The notes: generated by a model from the letters alone, not told the origin. Positions 32,639-42,470 are shown, counted from the first letter of the stretch. The stretch: 52,768 nt of DNA from Akkermansia muciniphila (GCA_945883695.1 CAMCYK010000011.1:1-52768), one strand, 5' to 3'. Made by a program: numbers and translations.

Positions 32639-35600
32639 TCAGATTTCACCCGGGGCGAGCCAACGGAACGCCACGGTCACGAAGCGCCGGCCGAAATCGC
32701 GGCCGCTGTCCGGGTCGGCGGGGTCGAGGCCGAGTTCGTCGGGGTCCAGCGGCTGCGGCAGTCGCTGGACCGTCGCCTCGCACCAGGCGCGGCCCTGGAC
32801 CTTGTCGCTCCCGTCTTTCGACTCGCCGTATGCCCGGATCGTGAAGGTGTCGGAGCGGGCCGTCAGGGCGGGCCCCAGCACTTGCAGCAGGTCCGCCTGG
32901 GTGAGGTGGCCGGGCATCCCCCAGGCTTTCGACCCGGGCTGGAGCGTCTGGTCGAAGCGGGTCGGGTCCGCGATGTTGTCGCGGTGATAGTAGTCGGGCA
33001 GCGCCTTGCTGTTGTCGAGCGGCTGGGCCTGGTCGTACGGGCGGTTGATGACAGTGCGGTCGATCGCCGCCTGCAGCGCGCCGCGGTCGCCGGTCCGGTC
33101 GTCCTTGAGCCGCCGGTTGACGAAGTCACCCATCGAAAGGAAGGGGCCGCGGAGCTTCACTTCGGTGACGATCGCTTCGGCAAGCTCGTCCGCCTCCTCA
33201 TCGCTGAGGCTGCGGAAGCCGGTCCATGAATCAGGGCTGCCCGGCGATCCCGCGCTGCCGTCGGATCCCGGCGGATTGAGCAGGCGCGGGAAAGCGGCGC
33301 GACCTTCGGAGAGGGTGCCGCGGGTCGACAGGAGCATCGCCTTCCACGCCTGCTTGCGGGTCGAGTTGATGTTGAAGGCGCCGTCGACCATCAGGCTTCC
33401 CGCCGCGAGGTGAAGGTCGCCGAGGGTCTTGTCCAGCGGGCCGGTGGCACCTTTGACGGCGTGGAGCCGCCCGTTCGGCAGCGGGTTTGCCAGTGGATCC
33501 TGCGCGAAGCGCGCCCACGCGTTGCGGTCGCCCGCGCTCAGGAAGTAGCGGTCCCAGAAATCGTGGTTCAGCTCGAAGCTCAGGTCGTAGGAGACCGACT
33601 GCTCGTCACCGGGACGGTCGCTGACCACGTTCTGCAGCAGGTGGCGGGCGTAGAAGGCCCACTTGTCCTGGTCATCGGAGCGGCCGTCGTTGGCCCAGCC
33701 GATGGTGTAGCGGTTCCAGCCGCCGTTGCTGCGGTTGTTGAGCGACCTGCGCTCGAGCTCGGTGCCCGCGCGACCGACCCGCGGATCGACCAGCGAGTTG
33801 CCGAAGGCATAACTGGGATGCCAGATGAACTCCGACATTTTGACATGCTGGAACATGCCCGGCGAGATGATCCCGGTCTCCGAACGGGGCACGTCGAAGA
33901 GGATGTAGGCGCCCGTTCCCTCGATCGGCTGGCCGAAGGGGAAGCCGGTCGCCCCGCCGTTCGTGGCGACCGGTTGCATGCCGTTCCACGACACCGCGTC
34001 GTCGAACAGGTCGCGGGTGTAGGCACCGAAGAACGCGGGGATCGAGTCGCTCAGGTTTTCCCACGGCGACCGCAGCGAGTAGGTCGCCCGCACGTTCCAG
34101 TTGGCGATCGGCGCGTTGTCGAAAAGGGCGGTGCCGGAAAGGCTTCCCGCGCCGAGGCGGTTGGAGGCGTGTTCGTCGAACCAGCGCAAGCGGAAGCCGT
34201 CGCGCGTCCGCCGGTCGGGTGGCTGGAACAGGCCGGTCGGCTGACCCGCTCCGGTCTGCTCGACCGTCACCGGAAGTCGCTCCGACCACACCACGGGCAG
34301 TTCGTCGTTGTCGCCATACTGCAGCGCGCAGGAGACGAACTGGACCATCGGCAACTTGTCGAAATCCGCGTCGGTCCAGCTGCCCGCGCTGGCGGCGCTC
34401 TTCCACATCATCCGGTAGTCGTCGGCCTGGAACTGGAGCTCCGACCCGTAGATTTGCGCCAGCGCCACCTCGCGGAATTGCAGGGGCGGCGCGGGCAGGG
34501 CCCCGTCGGCCAGTGCTTTTCCACCGCTGGTCCAGCGCGACGGGTCGCCGGGGAGCGGAAGCACGTGCTCGATAAACCGCGGGCCATGGGTCGTGGAATC
34601 GAAGTGGAAGAAGCGGTTGACGTCCGGTGCCTGGCCGGCCGACAGGACGTTGCGCGACGGCGTCGCGTTGTCGTAGGGCTGGGCACCGGAAGGGGAGAGG
34701 ACGAGGCTCTGGCCGGGCGCCAGCGTGGTGCCGGGCAGTGAGAACAGGAGGGAGCCGCGTTGCGCGCCGCCGCGCCCCAGGTTCATCGCGAAGACCTCGC
34801 GCTTGCCGTCGGTCAGCTCCACCTCGAAGGTCTTGCCGCCGTTGATGAAAAGGCTGAGCGCGGTCGAGCCGACCCGCAAACGGGCGTTGTAAGGATTCCA
34901 CAGCACCACCCGCGGATAGACGTGGAGGCGCAGGCCGTAACGGTTCGTGGTTCCGGGCTTGTCACCCCGGTCGTAATAACTGACCGAATAGTAGATCGAG
35001 GCCTCCGCCAGCACCGGCATCAAGGCGGTCCGGTCCATTTCCTTGAGCGCCACCGGCTTCGGATTCGTGCCGTCGTAAGAGTCTGCCATCTCGCCGGGCT
35101 GCGGTTCCAACTTGGGCGGCACCTGGTCGAGTGACGGACCGCGGAGGGAAGCGTCATCCGCGAGGTTCGCCCAGCTCCGCAGCAGGCCGAATCTCGGCGA
35201 AACCAGGCGCTGCCGGTGCCGCGCGAAGTTGACGCCCTGCGCCTCCGAGTCGGTCGCGTTGGCCGGCCCGACGAGATTGTCACCATCTTGCACGCCGGGC
35301 AGGAACCGGCCGCCCGCGGACTTCCCCGCCACCCTGCCGTTGCTCTCCAGATAAACGGTGAGGTCGCGCTTCAGCCCGCCTTCGAGGGTATTGCTCAGCA
35401 CGCCGGCGGAACGGGTGGTGAAATCGTGGAAGGCGGCCGCCACTTCGCTGCCGGACGCGAGTTCCAGCGTCTTGCGGTCGACCAGCAGCGGCCGGATGTC
35501 CGCGGCCAGCGGTTGTTCCGGGTGCTCGCTGTCCTGGGCCATCATCACCCGCGGCCAACCCGCGCCGCCGCCCGGTCCGGGTTGTTCGCCGGCGAAGCGG

Positions 35601-36271
35601 TCCGGGGTCGCCAGATTCGCCTTGATTCCCGCGTCGCCGATCCACCAGGCGTAGCCGCCGTTCTCGCCGTCCGCCCCGCCGAGCGGGACCCGCGGAACCG
35701 TCACGCGGTTCGCTTCCCGGCCTCCGGCGTTGCCGGCGGATACCAGTTCCACCGAATCCCCGCCGCTGCCCGCGGCCGGATCGTAACGGCTCCCCTGACC
35801 CTCGTTGCCGGAGACCAGCCAGACCCGCACGCGGTCCTCCGCCTCCCAGTCTTCCTGCCACCGCTGATCAAGGGTGCCTCCGGCATTGCTGCCCCGCTGA
35901 TACCACCCGCGCCCGTCGTCGCGGGTCGAAGACCACACGCCCGTCCAGTGGGGTTCCTTCACCCCGTCGGCGCTCTCGCTGTCCGGCGATTCATCGAGCA
36001 ACTCCGCGCCCGCGGTCACCCGGCGATCGTCGCCGGCGTGCTTCTGCAAGCTTCCGATCGCCAGGATCAAGGCGAGCCGCGCGTTGGCCTGCGCGATACG
36101 CCGGTGCTCCGAGGCACCGCTGGTCCGCAAGCTGATCGCGGAAAGTCCCAGCAACCCGAGCGACAGCGTCGTCAACAGGACGAGCATCGCGATCGTGATT
36201 ACCAGGGTGAAACCGGACCGCCGGGAGGCGCGGCCGCCACCCGCTGCCGGACAAGTATGGACTATGCGCAC
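32639..36271 (-). CDS. Verru_Chthon cassette protein A (prepilin-like N-terminus)
   Basis: The protein has 1,210 residues from GTG 36271, the only start that includes the whole leader. RRSGFTLVITIAMLVLLTTL (residues 17-36) is a type IV prepilin-type leader: cleavage after G20, a new N-terminal Phe and a hydrophobic helix; the usual Glu5 is replaced by Ile, as in this family. The helix continues as LGLLGLSAISLRTSG, then ANARLALILAIGSLQKHAGD. These features identify Verru_Chthon cassette protein A, typical of Verrucomicrobiota, normally followed by partner proteins B, C and D. No partners are visible here. The large C-terminal part contains repeated statements of mature beta-rich sequence without catalytic motifs. 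It is probably exported through a type II/IV pilus-like system. Function is unknown. Confidence 0.88.
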   Translation of the reverse strand: MRIVHTCPAAGGGRASRRSGFTLVITIAMLVLLTTLSLGLLGLSAISLRTSGASEHRRIAQANARLALILAIGSLQKHAGDDRRVTAGAELLDESPDSESADGVKEPHWTGVWSSTRDDGRGWYQRGSNAGGTLDQRWQEDWEAEDRVRVWLVSGNEGQGSRYDPAAGSGGDSVELVSAGNAGGREANRVTVPRVPLGGADGENGGYAWWIGDAGIKANLATPDRFAGEQPGPGGGAGWPRVMMAQDSEHPEQPLAADIRPLLVDRKTLELASGSEVAAAFHDFTTRSAGVLSNTLEGGLKRDLTVYLESNGRVAGKSAGGRFLPGVQDGDNLVGPANATDSEAQGVNFARHRQRLVSPRFGLLRSWANLADDASLRGPSLDQVPPKLEPQPGEMADSYDGTNPKPVALKEMDRTALMPVLAEASIYYSVSYYDRGDKPGTTNRYGLRLHVYPRVVLWNPYNARLRVGSTALSLFINGGKTFEVELTDGKREVFAMNLGRGGAQRGSLLFSLPGTTLAPGQSLVLSPSGAQPYDNATPSRNVLSAGQAPDVNRFFHFDSTTHGPRFIEHVLPLPGDPSRWTSGGKALADGALPAPPLQFREVALAQIYGSELQFQADDYRMMWKSAASAGSWTDADFDKLPMVQFVSCALQYGDNDELPVVWSERLPVTVEQTGAGQPTGLFQPPDRRTRDGFRLRWFDEHASNRLGAGSLSGTALFDNAPIANWNVRATYSLRSPWENLSDSIPAFFGAYTRDLFDDAVSWNGMQPVATNGGATGFPFGQPIEGTGAYILFDVPRSETGIISPGMFQHVKMSEFIWHPSYAFGNSLVDPRVGRAGTELERRSLNNRSNGGWNRYTIGWANDGRSDDQDKWAFYARHLLQNVVSDRPGDEQSVSYDLSFELNHDFWDRYFLSAGDRNAWARFAQDPLANPLPNGRLHAVKGATGPLDKTLGDLHLAAGSLMVDGAFNINSTRKQAWKAMLLSTRGTLSEGRAAFPRLLNPPGSDGSAGSPGSPDSWTGFRSLSDEEADELAEAIVTEVKLRGPFLSMGDFVNRRLKDDRTGDRGALQAAIDRTVINRPYDQAQPLDNSKALPDYYHRDNIADPTRFDQTLQPGSKAWGMPGHLTQADLLQVLGPALTARSDTFTIRAYGESKDGSDKVQGRAWCEATVQRLPQPLDPDELGLDPADPDSGRDFGRRFVTVAFRWLAPGEI

Positions 36272-36445
36272 ACCTCGACCTTACCCAAGCCCGCTCGCGG
36301 GGTCATTGGTGTTTTGCCCCCCGCACTTGGCGGATTTGCCACGCGATGTTGACGATTCACTCACTGACTTATCTGTTGCAAATCCCCCCTTTATCGAACG
36401 CGCGCCAACGCGCAATCACCCGGCGCCATCTTTCCAAAACCAATC
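36272..36445. promoter_or_regulatory. Divergent promoter region
   Basis: These 174 bp separate the cassette A gene (minus) and the Ig-like protein gene (plus). TTGACG at 36349-36354 with TATCTG at 36370-36375 (15-bp gap, short) is a weak plus-strand promoter candidate. A small hairpin GCGCG-CCAA-CGCGC occupies 36400-36413 in the presumed leader. No Shine-Dalgarno site precedes ATG 36446. Confidence 0.3.
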
Positions 36446-39400
36446 ATGAAATCGCCGATTCCACCTCGCCAGTCTCTGGCACTTCTCGCCGGGGCCAGTT
36501 TCTTCGCGGGAGCCGCCGACGCGGCCAGCCTGCTCGTCAACGGGAGCTTTGAAGACACCCCGCTGACCGGCTGGACCGGGGGGCTTGCCCTTTACAACCA
36601 TCCGTACAACGGTCTCGCAGGCATCCAACTCGCCGGCAGCGGCGGCGCCCAGTCGACCGCCGCGACCGGCAACTTCGATTTCAACAGCCTGACCTACGGC
36701 TTCAACGACGACATCGTCCTCGGCATCGGCAGCAAGTTCCACGGCCTCCCTGCCAGCCCCGCGTCCTCCCAAACCGTGAGCGAAGCCCTCCTCACATCCG
36801 CGGTGAGCCTCGCCCAGATCAATTCCGGTGCCGCCGCTTTCGCGTTCAGCGCCTGGCTCACCTCCTATGTCTCCGACAACAACACGCCCGCCGTGCGCCT
36901 CCGCTTCTTCAACGGCGACAACGGCACCGGCACCCAGGTCGGGGCCACTTTCCTGCTCGACCGCGGCGTCACCACGAACCAGGTCACCACCGCGCAGAAG
37001 CTCGCCACCGATGATTTCATCAACGGGACCGAGGACAGCCGGACCGATCCGGACTACTGGGCGCTCTACGAGGTCAAGGCCGGAGTACCGACCAACGCCC
37101 GCTCCGCGATCGTCGATGTCGTTGCGGGGACCGGCCACGTCGCGGGTGGCGCGAACGACTGGTATGTGGACGCGGTGGTGCTCGACGTGGTGCTGGCGCC
37201 GGTCGCTGTCGCCACCCAGCCGACCGGCGGGACGGTTTATGAAGGCAGTCCGTTCGAGCTTTCGGTCACCGCCGGAGGCACCCAGGCCGCGAGCGCGACC
37301 TACCAGTGGTTCAAGGGTCAGGGTGCAAGCAGGGTTGCCATCTCCGGCCAGACTTCGCCGACCCTGTCCATCGCCGCCACGACGCTCGCCAACGCGGGTT
37401 ACTACAGCGTGGACCTGACGGTCGGATCGATCACCGTGAGCAGCAGCGAGGTGCAGCTCAACGTCTCGGTCATCGATGTCCAGCCGGTCGGCGGCACGGT
37501 GTACGAGGGCAGCACCTTCACCGCGACCGTCGGGGTCGGCGGGGGTCTCGCCGCGAGCGCGGGCTACCAGTGGTTCAAGGGCACCGGTGCCGGCCGCGTC
37601 GAGATCGCGGGCCAGACGTCCGCCACCCTGACCGTCGCTCCGACGACCGCCGCGAGTTCCGATGTTTACAGCGTGGATGTCACCGTCGCTTCCGGAACCG
37701 TGACCAGCCGGGAATTTCCGCTCACCGTGGTCGCCTTGTCGCCCACCACCGTCCTCTACCGCGAGAATTTCGACGGCGCTCCGCTCGGCTTTCCAGTGCA
37801 GGAGGGCAGCTCCGGCATCAGCGGCGCGCCGGTGGTGGATGGCGTCTGGACCGCCACCGCTCCCGCGGGCTGGACGGTCAACAACATCAACGTTGTGGGC
37901 ATCGGCAACCCGCTGGTCGGCGTCGAGGAATGGGAAGGCTTTACCTTTGCCGATCCGGACTGGTGGTATCTCGCGGACAACCAGAACCGCTCCCAGTTCA
38001 CCCGCGGTGGCGGCGCGGTCGCGGTGGCGGACCCGGACGAGTGGGATGACCTCGGCAATCCCGACAGTGGCGACGCGACCGAAGGGAGCCTGCCGAAGGA
38101 CGACCCCGCGACGACCGAAATCAACGAGAAGTCGAATCTCGGCAGCGTGATCCATTACAACACGGAACTGATCAGCCCGGCCATCGACATCACCGGCAGC
38201 GCCGCAAGCTCGGTGAAAGCCCGTTTCTCCTCGTCCTGGCGGCCCGAGATCCCGCAGATGGCGATCCTCTGGGTCTCCTTCGACGGCGGCCCGCGCCAGA
38301 AGTTGTTTCACTGGAACTCGGATTCGTCCGATACCGATCCGGCCGATCCCCAGGGAGACGGCACCTTCAAGGCGACGGCGACCAACGAGAGCCTGCTGGT
38401 CGATATCCCGAACCCGGCCGGCGCGACTTCCATGCGGCTCACCTGGCAGATGCCCCAGGCCGACAACGACTGGTGGTGGGCCATCGACAACCTGGTGGTC
38501 TTCACCGGCAGCGCCCCGGCGGATTTCCTCGCCGCGCCGGACAGCAAGACGGTCCTCGCCGGCGGCGGTGGCGTGAGCTTCGAAACCACCCCGGACGGCA
38601 TCGGTCCCTTCACCTTTGCCTGGACCGGTCCCGGCGGGGTGCCGGTGACCAGCGACGAGGTCACCGACCCCGCCCGCAAGCTCACCATCAATGCTCCCAC
38701 CCCGGCCGACGCCGGCAACTACCGCGTCACCGTCAGCAATCCGGCCGGCAGCGTTCAAAGCAACGCCACCCTGCGCCTGGTGCCGTTCACCTTCGACCTC
38801 CAGCCGGCCGACCAGACCGCCGGTGCTTCGATTGTCGCGGGCACCGATGCCTTCATCGACGCGGTGGTCCTCTCCTATGACGACACCGTGAGCTACCAGT
38901 GGTTCAAGCTGGTCGACGATGACAACGACCCGCTCACTCCCGCCGTCAAGCAGCCGATCGCCGGCGCCGGTTCGGTGAACACCAATCCCAATCTGGTCCA
39001 GGTCACCACGGCGCCCGCCGGCCAGCCCGGCCTCAGCCGCATCACGCTGACCCTGTCGCTGGATTCGGCCACGCCGACCGCCACCTCCGGCGGCTACTGC
39101 GTGGAGATCACCAACGACTACGGCACCTTGACCAGCCGCACCGCGGCCTTGCAGGTCGAGGGTCTGGTGATCGTCGACAACCTCGATCCGGTGATCGCCG
39201 AGGCGGGCACCAACGCCACCCTTTCGGTGCTCGCGGACTCCTTCGACACGGTCTCCTACCGGTGGTTCAAGGGCAGGGGAGCGGCCCGCGTGTTGATCGA
39301 TGGCGAAACCTCCCCGACGCTGGAATTCTACCCGCTCGAAGGGGCGGACACCGGCTACTACAGCGTGGACGTTTCGATCGGCGGCACCGCGCCGCTGACG

Positions 39401-40435
39401 CTCACCAGCCGCGAGGTGAAGGTGACCGTCTACGTGCCGCAGGCCAACACCCTGCTCTTCTCGGAGAACTTCAACGGCCTGCCGCTCGGACCGAACGTCG
39501 ATGAAACCGTCGCGGGGACCAACGTCTGGACCAAGACCGCGCCGGCCGGTTGGACGATCGACGACAGCGGCGTTCCCGGTGCCGGCACCTCCAACGACGG
39601 GGTCACCGAATGGGCCGGCTGGTCCTTCGCCGACAACGACTGGTGGGCGAGCGTCGACGACCAGCAGCGCTCCCTGTTCACCAAGTCCACCGGCGCGGCG
39701 ATGATCGCCGATCCGGACGAGTGGGACGACCAGGCGCATGCCCCGGGCCAGTACAACGCGTTCATCAGCACTCCGGACATCGCGCTCCAGGACGCCGCGG
39801 TGAATTCGGCGGTGCTGACCTTCGATTCGAGCTGGCGTTATGAAAACCCCCAGGGTGCCACCGTCGAGGTCTCCTTCGATGGCGGAACCACTTGGAGCGA
39901 ACTGCTGCGTTTCAGCTCGGTGACCTCCAGCGGCGACTTCAAGCCGGACGCGGTCAACGAGACCATCTCGATCCCGGTCTTCAACCCGGCCGGTTCGACC
40001 ACCGCGCGCTTCCGCTTCGGCCTGATCACCGCCGGCAACAACTGGTGGTGGGCGGTCGACAACGTGAAGCTCAGCGGCACCACGCCGCTCGACGGCTTCG
40101 AGACCTGGGCCAGTGGTTTCGGCCTGGTGCCCGATGAGGATGGCGACAGCGACAACGACGGCATCAGCGATCTGGTCGAGTACGCGCTCGGCTTCAATCC
40201 GACGACGTTCAGCACGCTGCCCGCCGTCACCCCGAGCGGCGCCGGTTTCACCATGACCTTCAGCAAGGGTGCCACCGCCGCCGCCGACCCCGGCATCACC
40301 TACATCCTGGAAACTTCCGGCGAACTGGTGAACTGGGCACCGATCGGCACGCAAGATGCGACCTCGATCTCCGGCTTCGTGCCGGGCGGCGAGACCCGGA
40401 TCTTCGGCCGCCTCCGCATCCTTCGCGCCGACTGA
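36446..40435 (+). CDS. Large exported Ig-like/beta-sandwich protein with calcium-binding C-terminus
   Basis: The protein has 1,329 residues. It has a signal peptide (cut near ADAAS) and an N-terminal sandwich starting LVNGSFEDTPLTGWT, the usual start of carbohydrate-binding-like domains. Ig-like domains follow at about 255-345 and 346-430 (YQWFKGxGAxRVxIxGQTS), about 690-780, 785-905 and 905-990. Between and after them lie two homologous sandwich domains (about 435-680 and 995-1215) sharing ENF(D/N)GxPLG, APAGWT, a W/D-rich block and DPDEWDD. DEDGDSDNDGISDLVEYALG near residue 1230 is a calcium-binding type-3-like motif followed by a short beta-rich end (ILETSGELVNWAPIG). No enzyme motif is seen. 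It is probably a surface or matrix adhesin or substrate-binding protein. A strong hairpin separates it from the phosphoesterase gene downstream. Confidence 0.88.
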   Translation: MKSPIPPRQSLALLAGASFFAGAADAASLLVNGSFEDTPLTGWTGGLALYNHPYNGLAGIQLAGSGGAQSTAATGNFDFNSLTYGFNDDIVLGIGSKFHGLPASPASSQTVSEALLTSAVSLAQINSGAAAFAFSAWLTSYVSDNNTPAVRLRFFNGDNGTGTQVGATFLLDRGVTTNQVTTAQKLATDDFINGTEDSRTDPDYWALYEVKAGVPTNARSAIVDVVAGTGHVAGGANDWYVDAVVLDVVLAPVAVATQPTGGTVYEGSPFELSVTAGGTQAASATYQWFKGQGASRVAISGQTSPTLSIAATTLANAGYYSVDLTVGSITVSSSEVQLNVSVIDVQPVGGTVYEGSTFTATVGVGGGLAASAGYQWFKGTGAGRVEIAGQTSATLTVAPTTAASSDVYSVDVTVASGTVTSREFPLTVVALSPTTVLYRENFDGAPLGFPVQEGSSGISGAPVVDGVWTATAPAGWTVNNINVVGIGNPLVGVEEWEGFTFADPDWWYLADNQNRSQFTRGGGAVAVADPDEWDDLGNPDSGDATEGSLPKDDPATTEINEKSNLGSVIHYNTELISPAIDITGSAASSVKARFSSSWRPEIPQMAILWVSFDGGPRQKLFHWNSDSSDTDPADPQGDGTFKATATNESLLVDIPNPAGATSMRLTWQMPQADNDWWWAIDNLVVFTGSAPADFLAAPDSKTVLAGGGGVSFETTPDGIGPFTFAWTGPGGVPVTSDEVTDPARKLTINAPTPADAGNYRVTVSNPAGSVQSNATLRLVPFTFDLQPADQTAGASIVAGTDAFIDAVVLSYDDTVSYQWFKLVDDDNDPLTPAVKQPIAGAGSVNTNPNLVQVTTAPAGQPGLSRITLTLSLDSATPTATSGGYCVEITNDYGTLTSRTAALQVEGLVIVDNLDPVIAEAGTNATLSVLADSFDTVSYRWFKGRGAARVLIDGETSPTLEFYPLEGADTGYYSVDVSIGGTAPLTLTSREVKVTVYVPQANTLLFSENFNGLPLGPNVDETVAGTNVWTKTAPAGWTIDDSGVPGAGTSNDGVTEWAGWSFADNDWWASVDDQQRSLFTKSTGAAMIADPDEWDDQAHAPGQYNAFISTPDIALQDAAVNSAVLTFDSSWRYENPQGATVEVSFDGGTTWSELLRFSSVTSSGDFKPDAVNETISIPVFNPAGSTTARFRFGLITAGNNWWWAVDNVKLSGTTPLDGFETWASGFGLVPDEDGDSDNDGISDLVEYALGFNPTTFSTLPAVTPSGAGFTMTFSKGATAAADPGITYILETSGELVNWAPIGTQDATSISGFVPGGETRIFGRLRILRAD

Positions 40436-40457
40436 GCCTTTTCCAGGCCCCCCCCAT

Positions 40458-40485
40458 GGGCCGGCCGGGACTTCCCGGCCGGCCC
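40458..40485 (+). terminator. Perfect 12-bp stem-loop
   Basis: GGGCCGGCCGGG (40458-40469), loop ACTT, CCCGGCCGGCCC (40474-40485). It lies 22 bp after the Ig-like protein gene and 41 bp before the phosphoesterase gene. The stem is all G-C, but only a loose CATCCTTTCC follows instead of a T-run, so it may stop or merely attenuate transcription. Confidence 0.6.
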
Positions 40486-40526
40486 CCATCCTTTCCCCAA
40501 CCGCTCACCCGACACCACCCCGCTCC

Positions 40527-42470
40527 ATGAAATCCGCCACACTCGGTCTCCTGCTCGCCCTGCCGGCCCTGCTGTCCGCCCACGAGGCGACGCCGGATCC
40601 GATCCTTTTCTACAACTTCACCCGCCAGCATCTGGTCCTGCCGGAGCCGCCGCCTCCGCCGCCCGACCCGCCCGCCGCTCCCGACGCGCCGGTCGAGGAG
40701 CACGCGGTCGCGACCACGGCCCGCCTCAAGTCCCAGTTCGGTCCGGAACTCATCCTCGGCGCGCTCCCGCTGGACGAGGAGGGGGACGCCCGCGGCCTGC
40801 GCTTCGCCGGGCTCGTCACTCCCCACCGTCTCGACACCGCGCCGGAGAACATTGCCGCCTCCCGCCCGGTGACCGATTTCACGCTGAGCACCTGGTTCAC
40901 CGTCGACACGCCCCAGCCGTACGGCGCGCTGATCTCCTGCATCGCCGACGACGGCGGCCTCGAGTCGGGTCTCGCGCTCGGCTACCAGGGCACCCAGCCG
41001 ATGGTCGCGCTCGCCACCAAGGGCGCGGACGACGGCGACGGGAAGTTGACCTATCTGCTGGCCGGGGACCGGCTGACCCCGGGCCGCTGGCATCACCTTG
41101 CGGCGACTTACGACGGAACCGAGCTGCGGCTTTTCGTCGATGGCAAACAGGTCGCCGCCACGCGCGAACAAAGCGGTGAAATCCTCTGGCCGCTGAATCC
41201 CGAAACCTGGGTCGGCGGGTTCAAGGATTCCAACGAGAACTTCCCCCATCAGGGACGGATCGGCGACCTCAAGGTCTTCGACGTCTGCGCCAACGCCGGC
41301 TGGGTCGCGAAGGAATTCGAGCGCGGTGCCGCCTTCCGCGAGCTGCCCGGCGAGCAACCGCCCGGAGCCGAGCCGGCGGTGATCGTGGAGCCCTATCTCC
41401 AGTGGGTCCGCGGCAAACAGGCGACTGTCATGTGGGAGACCAACTTCCCCTGCAAGGGCACCCTGATGTGGGGCAAGTCGCCGGATTGCCCGAACCTCGT
41501 CGCGGAGACCGCGGAGTCGCTGATCCACCAGGTCACCCTGACCGGACTGGAGCCCGAGATGCTCTACTACTTCAAGACCAGCTCGCCGTCCCCCGCCGGG
41601 TCACGGGAAACCAGGTTGCAGACCTTCCAGACCGCCATGAAACCCGGCTCGCCGTTCGGCTTCGTCGTCCTGTGCGACACCCAGGCGAATCCCGACAAGC
41701 TCAAGCGCCTGGCCGAAGCCGCCTGGGAACTCCGCCCGAACTTCGTGATGATCGGCGGCGACCTGGTCACCACCGGCAAGGACAAGAGCCACTGGACCCA
41801 GCACTTCTTCCCCCACATGCGGCCGCTGATCGACCACGTGGCGTTCTATCCGGTGCTGGGCAACCACGAGCAGAACTCGACGTATTACTATGACTACATG
41901 AAGCTGCCCGCACCGGAATACTTCTACACCTTCAAGCAGGGGGACATCCAGTTCTTCATGCTGGACAGCAACAAGGACCTGCGCCCCGGTAGCGAGCAGT
42001 ACCGCTGGCTCGACCGCGAGCTGACCGCCAGCACCTCGCTGTGGAAGATCGCGATGCATCATCATCCGCCGTTCTCGTCGGACGACGACTACGGCAACGA
42101 TTGGAAGCATCCGGTCGAGGAGATGACCCTCGGCGAGCCCGCGGCCAAGCCGATCGTCGAACTCTATGACAAGCACGGCGTGGACATCGTCTGGAACGGC
42201 CACATCCACTCCTACGAGCGCACCTGGATGATCCGCAACGGCAAGCCGGTGAAGAAGAACGGAACGACTTATCTCATCACCGGCGGCGGCGGCGGCGGAC
42301 TCGAAGCCTTCGGACCCTACCGCCCGGCGTTCCAGCGGCATGTCAAGACCGGCCACCATCTCACCTATGTCACGGCCTTCGGCGGCCAGCTCGACCTGAA
42401 AGCCTACGACATCGAGGGCCGGCTGTTCGACCACTTCACCTTCCAGAAGAAAGAGAAAGCGAAGAAATGA
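40527..42470 (+). CDS. Exported LamG plus purple-acid-phosphatase-like metallophosphoesterase
   Basis: The protein has 647 residues. ATG 40527 starts a signal peptide (MKSATLGLLLALPALLSAHE). A proline-rich spacer (PEPPPPPPDPP) precedes a LamG/concanavalin-like domain at about 85-270 (WFTVDTPQPYGALIS, WHHLAATYDGTELRLFVDGK). An Fn3-like purple-acid-phosphatase N-domain covers about 288-375. The catalytic metallophosphoesterase domain follows with LCDTQ (near 382), GGDLVTTG (409), GNHEQNS (445), MHHHPPF (510) and GHIHSYERTW (557), the metal ligands of purple-acid-type enzymes. The first motif is CDTQ rather than GDxG but keeps the Asp. The likely role is release of phosphate from organic esters outside the cytoplasm, held to a glycan by LamG. 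Its stop overlaps the next start (ATGA). Confidence 0.88.
   Translation: MKSATLGLLLALPALLSAHEATPDPILFYNFTRQHLVLPEPPPPPPDPPAAPDAPVEEHAVATTARLKSQFGPELILGALPLDEEGDARGLRFAGLVTPHRLDTAPENIAASRPVTDFTLSTWFTVDTPQPYGALISCIADDGGLESGLALGYQGTQPMVALATKGADDGDGKLTYLLAGDRLTPGRWHHLAATYDGTELRLFVDGKQVAATREQSGEILWPLNPETWVGGFKDSNENFPHQGRIGDLKVFDVCANAGWVAKEFERGAAFRELPGEQPPGAEPAVIVEPYLQWVRGKQATVMWETNFPCKGTLMWGKSPDCPNLVAETAESLIHQVTLTGLEPEMLYYFKTSSPSPAGSRETRLQTFQTAMKPGSPFGFVVLCDTQANPDKLKRLAEAAWELRPNFVMIGGDLVTTGKDKSHWTQHFFPHMRPLIDHVAFYPVLGNHEQNSTYYYDYMKLPAPEYFYTFKQGDIQFFMLDSNKDLRPGSEQYRWLDRELTASTSLWKIAMHHHPPFSSDDDYGNDWKHPVEEMTLGEPAAKPIVELYDKHGVDIVWNGHIHSYERTWMIRNGKPVKKNGTTYLITGGGGGGLEAFGPYRPAFQRHVKTGHHLTYVTAFGGQLDLKAYDIEGRLFDHFTFQKKEKAKK

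Noticed and set aside
36416-40489. A 1,357-codon open frame antisense to the Ig-like protein gene
   Set aside because: Codon-bias shadow: low-complexity Gly/Arg/Val/Asp sequence without domains, while the sense strand has signal peptide, Ig domains and a calcium motif.
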